NCBI GenBank assembly: GCA_016195405.1
Contig: JACPZP010000032.1
Location: 1-64,000 of the forward strand
DNA: 64,000 nt
From: Planctomycetota bacterium
GTDB lineage: Bacteria; Planctomycetota; Planctomycetia; Gemmatales; Gemmataceae
Reading direction: 5' to 3'
The translations under genes were made by a program, and so were the position numbers. The notes under the pieces are model-generated. The model ran no database searches. It was not told the origin of the DNA and was given only the letters and a program-made list of their open reading frames with translations. Shown here one piece after another: positions 36,100-44,379 of this stretch (positions are counted from its first letter, which is position 1; the number at the start of each line of letters is the position of its first letter).

Positions 36100-37724
36100 A
36101 TGGCGTGGAACAGGAATGGCGCGAGGACCGCGATCGCCTACAAGCCGTCGTCGATAACTGCACCGCCGTCATTTACATCAAGGATCTAGAAGGCCGTTAT
36201 ATCTTCATCAATCGCCAGTACGAACAGCTTTTTCACATTCGCCGATCCGAGATTGTCGGCAAGACCGATTTCGAGATCTTCCCCCACGAAAACGCCGCCG
36301 TCTTTCGCGCCAACGACCTGAAAGTGATTCAAGCAGGCAAGCCGTTGGAATGGGAGGAAGATGCGCCCCATGACGACGGACTGCATCCGTATATCTCGCT
36401 GAAGTTTCCCATGCGCGACACCGCCGGCGTCATCTACGGCATTTGCGGCATCTCCAGCGATATCTCAGCCCTTAAGCGCGCCGAAGAAGAACGCAATCGC
36501 TTCTTCAACTTATCGTTAGACATGCTCCTTATCGGCGACTTCAAGGGCAACGTCACCCGGCTAAACCCGGCATGGGAACTCACCGTTGGCTGGACTTCGG
36601 CAGAGATCATGTCACGACATTACATGGAATTCGTTCATCCCGACGACCGCGAAGCTGTCCGGGCCGAGGTCGAAAAGCTCTATCAAGGCAGTCCGACAAT
36701 CTCATTTGAAAATCGCTACCTGTGCTCAGACGGCAGCTACAAGTGGCTCATGTGGAACGCCTTCCCGCTTCCGGAACGCCAGGAGATCTATTGCGCGGCT
36801 CGTGACATAACCGAGCGCAAAGTAGCTGAAAAGAAACTGGCAGACACTGCCGCGGAGTTTGAGAACGCTGTCGCCTCCGAGCGCGGGGCCCACCAGCAAC
36901 TCAAGAAGGCGCAAAGCCAACTCGTGCAGGCGGAGAAGATGGTCGCCCTTGGCCAGATCGTTGCCGGCGTCGCTCATGAAATCAACAATCCACTCGCGTT
37001 CGTCACCAACAACTTCGCTGTCCTTGAGCGCGACCTGGCGGCATTGCGCGAGCTACTCGCCCATTATCAGGAGGCGGAGAAAAACCTCGGCGCCGACCAC
37101 GCGGCGGCTTTCGATAAGGCCCGCGAACACGCCGAAGCCATCGATGCGGCCTACACCCTCGACAATCTTGCGCGTTTGTTGACTCGAACCAAGGACGGCG
37201 TCCGCCGCATCCAGATCATCGTCCGCGACCTGCGCGACTTCGCCCGCGGCAGCGACCGCGACTGGCACGAGGTCGATCTGAACGCCGGCATCGAATCGAC
37301 CTTGAACATTCTCCAAGTGAAGGCCGACGCGAAAAGCGTGAGCATTGACCGCGAACTCGGACCTGTGCCAAGGCTCCGCTGCCAGCCAGCCAAGATCAAT
37401 CAGGTGGTGCTCAATTTAGCCGCCAACGCGATTGACGCCTGTCCAACCGGTGGCCGCGTCGTTGTTCGTAGCCGGGCCAACGGCGGCAACATCGTAATCG
37501 ACATCGAAGACAACGGCTCGGGCATCCACCCCGCGATCAAGAACAAGATCTTCGATCCATTCTTCACCACCAAGGCCCCAGGCATGGGCACCGGGCTGGG
37601 CCTGTCGATCAGCCTCTCCATCATGGAAGACCACGGCGGCCGCATCGAGGTCGAGTCGACTCAGGGGAAGGGATCGCTGTTTCGCGCGGTATTACCAGTC
37701 AGGGGAAACGCACTCTCGGTTTAG
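36096..37724 (+). CDS. PAS-PAS sensor histidine kinase
   Basis: 542 residues, no membrane helix, so a cytoplasmic two-component sensor. Two PAS domains (about 12-130 and 135-255; YIKDLEGRYIFINRQYEQLF, HPDDREAVRAEVEKLYQGS). A coiled coil leads to the phosphoacceptor His294 in VAGVAHEINNPLAF. The ATPase domain is complete: N box VVLNLAANAIDACP, G1 DIEDNGSGI, F box FDPFFTTK, G2 GTGLGLSI. Its start overlaps the pseudokinase stop (ATGA), and no response regulator is adjacent. Its TAG stop lies within a 50-bp perfect palindrome. Confidence 0.9.
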   Translation: MNGVEQEWREDRDRLQAVVDNCTAVIYIKDLEGRYIFINRQYEQLFHIRRSEIVGKTDFEIFPHENAAVFRANDLKVIQAGKPLEWEEDAPHDDGLHPYISLKFPMRDTAGVIYGICGISSDISALKRAEEERNRFFNLSLDMLLIGDFKGNVTRLNPAWELTVGWTSAEIMSRHYMEFVHPDDREAVRAEVEKLYQGSPTISFENRYLCSDGSYKWLMWNAFPLPERQEIYCAARDITERKVAEKKLADTAAEFENAVASERGAHQQLKKAQSQLVQAEKMVALGQIVAGVAHEINNPLAFVTNNFAVLERDLAALRELLAHYQEAEKNLGADHAAAFDKAREHAEAIDAAYTLDNLARLLTRTKDGVRRIQIIVRDLRDFARGSDRDWHEVDLNAGIESTLNILQVKADAKSVSIDRELGPVPRLRCQPAKINQVVLNLAANAIDACPTGGRVVVRSRANGGNIVIDIEDNGSGIHPAIKNKIFDPFFTTKAPGMGTGLGLSISLSIMEDHGGRIEVESTQGKGSLFRAVLPVRGNALSV

Positions 37725-37768
37725 CGGGGAGCCGCAGGCGACCGGTCGCCTGCGGCTCCCCGCTAAAC
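37719..37768. repeat. Perfect 50-bp palindrome overlapping a stop codon
   Basis: The 25-nt arm beginning GTTTAGCGGGGAGCCGCAGG (37719-37743) is followed with no spacer by its exact reverse complement (37744-37768). The TAG at 37722-37724 is the stop codon of the histidine kinase gene. With no loop it can form a cruciform in DNA, or a very stable hairpin in mRNA. The AGCCGCAGGCGACC sequence is distinct from the other repeat families here. Confidence 0.95.
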
Positions 37769-37834
37769 ATCAGAGGCGTTTTGCGGTATTCTGACAATTG
37801 TTGAACTTTGTAGGAGCATGTCGAGACAAACATC

Positions 37835-39424
37835 ATGCTGGGTGAACGGCTGGGCAACTGGGTCATCTTCAAGGAATTAGGCCGCGGCGGCATGGGGCGC
37901 GTCTTCCTTGCCCAAGAGGAACTTACCGGCAAGCAGGCGGCCATCAAGATTCTGGCTGGCGAATTGGCTCAGGAAGTCGGCTTCCTGCATCGCTTCCAAC
38001 GCGAGATCGACACGCTGAGCAAGCTCGATCACCCGAATATCGTCCGCTTCATCGAGTCGGGCCTCGAGAACGGCCACTATTACTACGCCATGGAATACGT
38101 CGAGGGCCAGAGTCTCGACGACATCCTGCTTAACAATGGCAAGATGCCCTGGCGCGAAGTGCTCGACGTCGCGGTTCAAATTTGTCCGGCGCTCAGGCAC
38201 GTGCATGACCACGGCATCATCCACCGCGACATCAAACCGCCCAACATTCTCCGCACCAGCCAGGGCGTGGTCAAACTCACCGACTTCGGCATCGCCAAAG
38301 TGTTCGCCAGCTCGCACCTGACGGCCACCGGCGGCGTCGTCGGCACCGCGGAGTTTCTGTCCCCCGAGCAGGCGGCCGGCAAGCCGGTCACCAAGCGCAG
38401 CGACATCTATAGCCTGGGCGTCGTGCTCTACACCCTTTTGACGGGGCGAACGCCGTTCGTGGGCAATTCGTTCCTCGACCTCTTGCACAAGCACCGCTAC
38501 GCCCAGTTCGACCCGCCGCGCAAGCTAGTGCCTGATATTCCCTATGAGCTGGACGAGGTGGTTTGCCAGCTCCTGGCCAAGGAGCCCGACAAACGGCCGC
38601 CCGACTGCATGGTATTGGGCAAACAGTTCGACAGCATCCGCCGGAAGCTCGATCGCAAAGACATGCAGACCTCGGCCGGCGTCGCCCGCGATGTGACTGT
38701 TGCCGAGAACCGGCCCGAGGACGTGGTCGCGGAAGAGCACGTCGGCCCGGCCACGCTCATGAGCAAGCTAGTGCGGGCCGAGCTGGACCGGCAAATCAAG
38801 GGCGGTCCGCTTACCCAGCTTTTTAACCGCACTTGGGTCATCGTTCCGCTGTTGGCCCTGTGCGTCGGCGTCATGGTGTGGACGTTTTGGCCCATGGGCA
38901 TGGACACTCTGTACGCGCGCGGCGCCGACCTAATGGCCCACGACAGCTTGCGCGACATGGAGGAAGGTTGGCGCGATTACCTCGAACCCTTGAACTCCCG
39001 CTTTCCCCATCATCCCTATAAGGCCCAAGTCGAACAACTACGCTTAAAGCTCGAAGCAGCCCGCGCTCCAGGACCCAGTGAAGCCCAGCGCTTCTACCAA
39101 CAAGGTGAAACGCTGCTCAAGGAGGGCAAATTCCAGGACGCTCGCCGCGTCTGGCAAAACGTGGTCATGGCGTTTGGCGGCGTGACGGCGGAGTCAACCT
39201 GGGTGGGGCGCTCCGAGCAGGCTCTCGCCGAACTTGAGAAAAACGGCGCCGCCACGGATCGATGGAAGTCGGTGAGCGCGAGTCTCGATCGCGCGGACGA
39301 GCTGCGCGATCAGGGCAAGCGGGCCGAGGCGGAGGCCATCTGGAACGGGCTCGAGCAGCTCTATCAGAACGACCCGTGGGCGGATGGCCTGCGCCAGAAA
39401 ATCGCGGCTGCGCGAGCGAAGTAA
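37835..39424 (+). CDS. Hanks-type serine/threonine protein kinase with TM helix
   Basis: 529 residues. An intact kinase domain covers 8-275: glycine loop GRGGMGRV (16-23), Lys38 (AAIKIL), Glu57, HRDIKPPN (130-137), DFG (150-152), SPE (176-178) and DIYSLGVVLYTLLTG. One membrane helix, TWVIVPLLALCVGVMVWTFW, is at about 332-351. The C-terminal ~170 residues beyond it form TPR-like helical pairs (FYQQGETLLKEGKFQDARRVW; ADELRDQGKRAEAEAIWNGL), probably an extracytoplasmic sensor. It is an active-kinase counterpart to the upstream pseudokinase. The Hsp70-like gene follows 11 bp later. Confidence 0.92.
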   Translation: MLGERLGNWVIFKELGRGGMGRVFLAQEELTGKQAAIKILAGELAQEVGFLHRFQREIDTLSKLDHPNIVRFIESGLENGHYYYAMEYVEGQSLDDILLNNGKMPWREVLDVAVQICPALRHVHDHGIIHRDIKPPNILRTSQGVVKLTDFGIAKVFASSHLTATGGVVGTAEFLSPEQAAGKPVTKRSDIYSLGVVLYTLLTGRTPFVGNSFLDLLHKHRYAQFDPPRKLVPDIPYELDEVVCQLLAKEPDKRPPDCMVLGKQFDSIRRKLDRKDMQTSAGVARDVTVAENRPEDVVAEEHVGPATLMSKLVRAELDRQIKGGPLTQLFNRTWVIVPLLALCVGVMVWTFWPMGMDTLYARGADLMAHDSLRDMEEGWRDYLEPLNSRFPHHPYKAQVEQLRLKLEAARAPGPSEAQRFYQQGETLLKEGKFQDARRVWQNVVMAFGGVTAESTWVGRSEQALAELEKNGAATDRWKSVSASLDRADELRDQGKRAEAEAIWNGLEQLYQNDPWADGLRQKIAAARAK

Positions 39425-39435
39425 GGTGCGAATTC

Positions 39436-42333
39436 ATGCCCCGTTTCCTTATCGGCATCTACCTCGGCACCACGAATAGCGCTTTGGCATACGTGGACCT
39501 GAAGGCGTCACACGGCGGTGGAAAAGGGACGATTCAGCATTTCGCCATGCCGCAACTCGTCGCGCCTGGCGAATCCGCTCCGCGCCCCTTGCTTCCCTCC
39601 TTTCTCTACCTGCCAGGAGCGCATGACCTGCCCGCCGGCGCCACCGCGTTGCCCTGGGACCCCCCCAAGCCGGCGGGCGAGTCTTCGAGCCTGCGGGGTT
39701 CCCAGGAATTTCCGTATGCCGTCGGCGAATTCGCTCGCAACCACGGCTCGCGTATCCCCGGCCGTTTGGTCGCGTCCGCGAAGTCCTGGCTTTGCCACGC
39801 GGGCGTCGATCGTTCCGCTCCGCTTCTGCCCTGGAGTGCCCCGCCCGACGTGCCACGCATTTCGCCGGTCGAAGCCTCGACGCGGCTCCTGCGCCATATG
39901 GTCGATTCCTGGAACCACGTGATGGCCGGCAAGCATCCGGAGAATCGACTTGAGAAGCAAGCGGTCATCCTCACGGTGCCGGCATCTTTCGACGACATGG
40001 CCCGCACACTGACCGTCGAAGCCGCCAAGAAAGCGGGCTTGGAAAACGTGACGCTTCTCGAAGAGCCTCAGGCCGCCTTCTATTGCTGGCTGGCGACCCA
40101 TCCCGCCCAGGAGGCGGCCAAGCTCAGGCCCGGCGACCATTGCCTCGTGGTCGACGTCGGCGGCGGCACCACGGACTTCAGTTTGATCCAAGCTGTCGAG
40201 CAGCAAGGGGAGCTGACCTTTGTCCGCCAGGCCGTCGGCGATCACCTGCTCCTGGGCGGCGACAACATGGACCTGGCGCTGGCGAAATTCGTCGAAGGCA
40301 AGCTCCCCGCCGCCGGCCGCCTCGACGCCGCCCAGTACGGCCTACTGACTCAGGCGTGCCGTCAAGCCAAAGAAAGTCTGCTTGTACACGAGCCGCCCCC
40401 ATCGTATTCGGTCACCGTCATGGGCCGTGGCCGGCAAGTTATTGGCGGCTCGCTGAACACCACGTTAACACCTGACGAAGTGCGCAAGACGATTCTCGAT
40501 GGCTTTCTTCCTCAGGTGCCGCGCGATGCCGAGCCGAGCCGCGGCGCCCGCGTCGGCCTGCATGAAATGGGTTTGCCCTACGTCAGCGACCCGGCCGTCA
40601 CCAGGCATCTGGCGGCGTTCCTCAAGAGGCAACTGCCGCCGGGAACGAGCGGCGACGGAATTCCGCGCGCGATTCTGTTCAACGGCGGCGTTTTCCAGCC
40701 TGCCCTTCTGCGCGAGCGCGTCGTCAAGGTCTTGCACCACTGGTTTGATGCCAAGGACCGCCCGTGGCAGCCGCTCGTCTTGACCAATCCCTCGCTCGAT
40801 CTCGCCGTCGCCTGGGGGGCAGCCCACTTCGCTTGGCTCAAGCACACCGGCGGCAAACGCATCGGCGGCGGCATCGCTCGCTCGTACTACGTCGGCATTT
40901 CCCAGGACGGCGCCACCAGGCAAGACAAAGCCACCGTCCTCTGTGTCGTGCCGCAACATCTTGAAGAAGGCAAGGAGATCGCGCTTGCCAAGCCCGAATT
41001 GGAGTTGGCCCTCGGTCAGCCGGTGCTTTTTCCACTTCATTCCTCCACCGTCCGCGGTGAAGACAAGGCCGGCGAACTCATCGAAGTCGTCCCCGGCCAG
41101 CTTCTGCAATTGCCGCCTTTGCATACGATCCTGCGCGGCGGCAAACGCAGCGGCCAAAAGAACGTTCCGGTGACGCTGGCCGCCCGCTGCACCGAGATCG
41201 GCACGCTCGAGCTTCACTGCGTCGCCAAGGAGGGATCCAATCGCTGGCGGCTCGAATTCAACGTCCGCGACATCGTCAAAGATCCCGAGGAAACCGCCGG
41301 CGAGCGCGACCAGGCCGGCGAAACCGCGCTCACCGATGTCTGGCCCGAAGAACAAGTGCAAGAAGCGGCGAAATCGATTCGCGCCGTCTATCAAGGCGAG
41401 CCCGACGCCTCCGATCCACGGCAACTGACTAAAGCACTGGAAGCCGCCTTAGACGCCGGCCGCGATAAATGGCCCTCCGGTCTTTGCCGGCGGCTCTGGG
41501 ACTTTTTGAGCGAAGTCGCCGATCGTCGCCGCACGTCACCCGCGCACTTGAGCCGCTGGCACAACCTGGTCGGCTTCGCGCTCCGACCCGGCTTCGGCGA
41601 CTCGCTCGATCGCTTCCGGGTCGAGCAACTATGGAAGCTTCTCCACGCCACGCGCACCCAGTCCAGCGCCAACCGCTCGGGCGCTCCCGCCAAGAGCCTG
41701 GCCGCTCCTGAAGGCGGGGCCGACTATTGGATCATGTGGCGGCGCGTCGCCGGCGGACTTGGCGTCCAATATCAAAACGCTCTCTTTAACCGCCTTCGCC
41801 CCGTGTTGCTGCCGGCCAAGGGCAAGAGCATCGCCAAACCCGGCGCCAACGAATTCACCGAGATGTGGCGCGCGGCCGGGGCCCTGGAGCGCATCGACGT
41901 CAAGCAAAAAGAACAGCTAGGCCACACCATCGTCAAAGCTTGCCGCCGCAGCCCCGTCCCCTCGCACGCGTTCTTCGCGCTGACCCGCCTGGGGGCCCGC
42001 GTGCTCCTCTATGGCCCCTTAAACGCCGTCGTCCATCCACAGGTCGTGCAAACCTGGCTCGACGGCATCCTGAGTTTCGAGCCCGGTAACCACAGCGAAC
42101 GCTTGGCTTGGTGCTTTTGCCTCGCGCAGCTCGCCAGATGCAGCGGCCAACGCGCTCTGGACGTCGACGACAGCCACCGCCAAAGCGTACTTACTGTACT
42201 CGAAAACCAGTCCGTGCCGAAGCACTGGGCCCAGATGGTGGCAGAAGTCGCGGAATTGGACAGCGAGGAACAGTCGCAGATGTTCGGCGAGTCGCTGCCG
42301 ATGGGGTTACGGCTCGTGCGCGGAGGAAATTGA
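39436..42333 (+). CDS. Hsp70-family protein with long C-terminal extension
   Basis: 965 residues against ~640 for DnaK. The actin-like ATPase domain is recognisable: phosphate 1 GIYLGTTNSALAYVD (5-20), LEEPQAAFYCWL (adenosine side), phosphate 2 LVVDVGGGTTDFSL (about 236-250), GDNMDLALAKF and ILFNGGVFQPALL. A beta-rich substrate-binding-like region follows, then about 350 helical residues typical of large Hsp70-like proteins. I start at the ATG at 39436; the frame is open further upstream but that overlaps the kinase gene. A palindromic repeat unit is embedded in frame at residues ~77-89. No DnaJ or GrpE is adjacent. Confidence 0.88.
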   Translation: MPRFLIGIYLGTTNSALAYVDLKASHGGGKGTIQHFAMPQLVAPGESAPRPLLPSFLYLPGAHDLPAGATALPWDPPKPAGESSSLRGSQEFPYAVGEFARNHGSRIPGRLVASAKSWLCHAGVDRSAPLLPWSAPPDVPRISPVEASTRLLRHMVDSWNHVMAGKHPENRLEKQAVILTVPASFDDMARTLTVEAAKKAGLENVTLLEEPQAAFYCWLATHPAQEAAKLRPGDHCLVVDVGGGTTDFSLIQAVEQQGELTFVRQAVGDHLLLGGDNMDLALAKFVEGKLPAAGRLDAAQYGLLTQACRQAKESLLVHEPPPSYSVTVMGRGRQVIGGSLNTTLTPDEVRKTILDGFLPQVPRDAEPSRGARVGLHEMGLPYVSDPAVTRHLAAFLKRQLPPGTSGDGIPRAILFNGGVFQPALLRERVVKVLHHWFDAKDRPWQPLVLTNPSLDLAVAWGAAHFAWLKHTGGKRIGGGIARSYYVGISQDGATRQDKATVLCVVPQHLEEGKEIALAKPELELALGQPVLFPLHSSTVRGEDKAGELIEVVPGQLLQLPPLHTILRGGKRSGQKNVPVTLAARCTEIGTLELHCVAKEGSNRWRLEFNVRDIVKDPEETAGERDQAGETALTDVWPEEQVQEAAKSIRAVYQGEPDASDPRQLTKALEAALDAGRDKWPSGLCRRLWDFLSEVADRRRTSPAHLSRWHNLVGFALRPGFGDSLDRFRVEQLWKLLHATRTQSSANRSGAPAKSLAAPEGGADYWIMWRRVAGGLGVQYQNALFNRLRPVLLPAKGKSIAKPGANEFTEMWRAAGALERIDVKQKEQLGHTIVKACRRSPVPSHAFFALTRLGARVLLYGPLNAVVHPQVVQTWLDGILSFEPGNHSERLAWCFCLAQLARCSGQRALDVDDSHRQSVLTVLENQSVPKHWAQMVAEVAELDSEEQSQMFGESLPMGLRLVRGGN
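39666..39700. repeat. Palindromic repeat unit inside the Hsp70-like coding sequence
   Basis: The 35 bp beginning CAAGCCGGCGGGCGAGTCTT and ending CGAGCCTGCGGGGTT match one arm of the intergenic element at 10705-10781 with few differences. Here it is translated in frame as roughly KPAGESSSLRG, within the ATPase domain of the Hsp70-like protein. Confidence 0.75.
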
Positions 42334-42632
42334 CGGACGAAACGGCTGCGGAAAGCTCAGGGACTCACAGCCTCATACAGACTCATGCACTTTGGCGGTG
42401 AGCTCGTCGACGTAAGACGTTGATTATATGAATGTTACGGCGGAAAAAATGTCAGGGACCCACAGTCTCACACTCATATACCCCCCGCCGGCAGGACCGG
42501 CTTCTGACTCACCTTTCTCCGGTGCGCAATCAACTGATTATCCATAACCGATTGATGGAAAGCAACTTATGGATTGCATTGCTTGCGCACGCGCGCGCAC
42601 CATCAAACTTGGGTGAGGTAGGGGTCAGGTGA
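42334..42632. other. Gap after the Hsp70-like gene with an imperfect direct repeat
   Basis: About 300 bp without a gene. Two related segments, CAGGGACTCACAGCCTCATA (from 42358) and CAGGGACCCACAGTCTCACA (from 42453), lie 95 bp apart in the same orientation, each ending in ACTCAT. The second half is AT-richer. No terminator with a T-tract is visible. Confidence 0.5.
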
Positions 42633-42968
42633 TTAGTAGTTCTCGAGGTTGACGACTTCGCCGCCGGCGCGGGTGGCCAGCGCGGGCATGATGGGGGCGG
42701 CGGAGTAGGAGAGGAAGCGGACGGAGCCGTCGGCAAAGGCGAAATTGGCGCCGCCGGAATGCAGGCTCCAGAAATGGAACATATCGCATTGCTCGGTAAG
42801 ACTGCCGGGGCTGAACGAGTATGGTCCCGGCGGACACGAGTAAGGATTGCCGGGAATGACGTTGAGTTCGCTCATGCCCATGTGCATGTCGGCGGAACCG
42901 GTCAGAAGTTGTCCCGAGGCGGCGTACCACCAGCCGTATTGGAAGTCGGGTAGCCCGGCGCCGGCCAA
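42633..42968 (-). pseudogene. C-terminal remnant of a DUF1559 (prepilin-like) gene
   Basis: About 111 codons matching only the C-terminus of DUF1559 proteins: FQYGWWYAASGQLLTGSADM, CPPGPYSFSPGS, DMFHFWSLHSGGANFAFADG, SVRFLSYSAAPIMPALATRA. The N-terminal type IV pilin-like segment and central region (about 200 residues) are missing, and no good start codon or ribosome binding site precedes it. It merges out of frame with the 3' end of the gene at 42902. I read it as debris from recombination. A complete DUF1559 gene is at 52571-53530. Confidence 0.8.
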
Positions 42969-43876
42969 CTGGGTTCGGGAAGCCCAAATGCGCTTAACGT
43001 GAATTCGCTTTCGAGGAAGTTGCCTTCGTCGAGCGAAAACTCGTAGATGTCTTTCTTTGTGACTAACTCCTTATTTTCACCAAGTGCTTTGAATGTTTTT
43101 GTTCGAACGAACCTCTTCAGAATAGCAGAATCCGCATTGGAAGTATCGTACTCAAAATCGCCTTTAATCCGCCCATCGTTCCAGATATCTCCCGCATCGA
43201 GCGAAACCTCTAGGTCAAAGCTTCGCAAAAGCCAGAAACCCATGGAATCGATGAGCATGGTTCCCCTGTTAATGTGGACTGCCTTCTTCCTCTGATCCGG
43301 CCCTTCAAGAGTAGGGGGTCGCCGGTCTTCGAAGTCTACTCTTAGGCACTGTTTTTCTCCTTCTTTGGTCACGGTTTCCTTTCCCCAAACGAGTCTGTTG
43401 TCTGTCGCGAGAGATGGCAGGTAGTCATGCTTTAATAAATCAAGGGGAAGATTGAGCAGGTACAAAATCGAAAGATCCGAAGCGGCCGTGGCCTTCTCGG
43501 CCCCGCGCTCAATCCGCCTCAGCAACCAAGGCGCGTTATCGTACTTCTGGAAAAGCGAAAAGCCGTACTTGGAGTTAATACCTGAGCACTCGCCGCTCAG
43601 AATCCCGGAGTCGTCTTGTGAGGGGCGTCTTTCTATGAACCAAGATCCTGTTGGACATTGGCGAAATTCACCGCGCATCACAAGGGATTTGGGCCTCTCG
43701 TTAACCTGCACGAATAGGGAGTATTTTCCTTGTAACCGTCGAAGTTTCTGCTTGTACTTCTCCCAACCCGCCGGAGCTTTCTTGAGGAACTCGTTCGCGC
43801 CAACGGAAAAGCAACTCAAGAAACCGGTCAAGGTAGCGAGAAACAAAGCAGTTAGGACCGTTATGACTCGTTTCAT
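42902..43876 (-). CDS. Exported hypothetical protein, 3' end fused to DUF1559 debris
   Basis: 324 residues. Signal peptide (VITVLTALFLATLTGFLSCF). The mature protein is mixed beta (GKYSLFVQVNERPKSLVMRG, DGRIKGDFEYDTSNADSAIL), of a kind I associate with planctomycete secreted proteins but cannot name. The natural C-terminus seems to be near ESEFTLSAFGLPEP. The last ~20 residues (WPAPGYPTSNTAGGTPPRDNF) are the DUF1559 remnant read in another frame, so the original stop has been lost. Codon use is less GC-biased than in the core genes. Confidence 0.65.
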   Translation of the reverse strand: MKRVITVLTALFLATLTGFLSCFSVGANEFLKKAPAGWEKYKQKLRRLQGKYSLFVQVNERPKSLVMRGEFRQCPTGSWFIERRPSQDDSGILSGECSGINSKYGFSLFQKYDNAPWLLRRIERGAEKATAASDLSILYLLNLPLDLLKHDYLPSLATDNRLVWGKETVTKEGEKQCLRVDFEDRRPPTLEGPDQRKKAVHINRGTMLIDSMGFWLLRSFDLEVSLDAGDIWNDGRIKGDFEYDTSNADSAILKRFVRTKTFKALGENKELVTKKDIYEFSLDEGNFLESEFTLSAFGLPEPSWPAPGYPTSNTAGGTPPRDNF

Positions 43877-44036
43877 TGCAGCTTTCCATTTTCGCTAGTA
43901 GGAAGGCATCCGGCACAAACGACGTGGGCCGCCTTTCCACGGCCTGAAGCACAGTCGACTGCGAATTATCGCAAACACACGTCGCGAAGGAATTCGGCTC
44001 GAACGACAGAGCCGGCGCAATCCCGGAAAGGTCAAA

Positions 44037-44339
44037 TCACTTCTTCTTCTCCTTGCACTGACAATCACCCTGCAGTGTCTCGATACATTCGCACCAGTTG
44101 CAGTCCAGTCGCGTTTCCTTGCAAAAGCCAGGGGCTGTGAAACAGACATACAATGGCCCTTGCTGATCTGACACGGAACACGCAGTTGCCGTGCAATTAA
44201 TTCCAACACATTGTTTAGGCGGCGGCGGATCGTTCCCTAACACATTTCCCTGTGGCATCAGGCAGAAGCTTACAATGAGACAAAACAGGCCCATGACGGC
44301 AAGCAGTGAACCGCAGTTACGCTCAGCCGAATCGAACAT
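44037..44339 (-). CDS. Small exported cysteine-rich protein
   Basis: 100 residues from the ATG at 44339, with GGAGG 6 nt upstream. A hydrophobic segment, LLAVMGLFCLIVSFCLM, is a signal or anchor. The mature part has ten Cys, largely in pairs (CVGINCTATAC, FCKETRLDCNWCECIETLQG, CQC), ending in KEKKK, so a disulphide-rich periplasmic or surface peptide is likely. It lies downstream of the MauE-like gene in the same orientation, whose stop is 41 bp upstream. A redox or disulphide link between the two is an inference from context. Confidence 0.7.
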   Translation of the reverse strand: MFDSAERNCGSLLAVMGLFCLIVSFCLMPQGNVLGNDPPPPKQCVGINCTATACSVSDQQGPLYVCFTAPGFCKETRLDCNWCECIETLQGDCQCKEKKK

Positions 44340-44379
44340 TGTGTACCTCCAGTAAATGATAAAATGGGTTACGTTAGAT

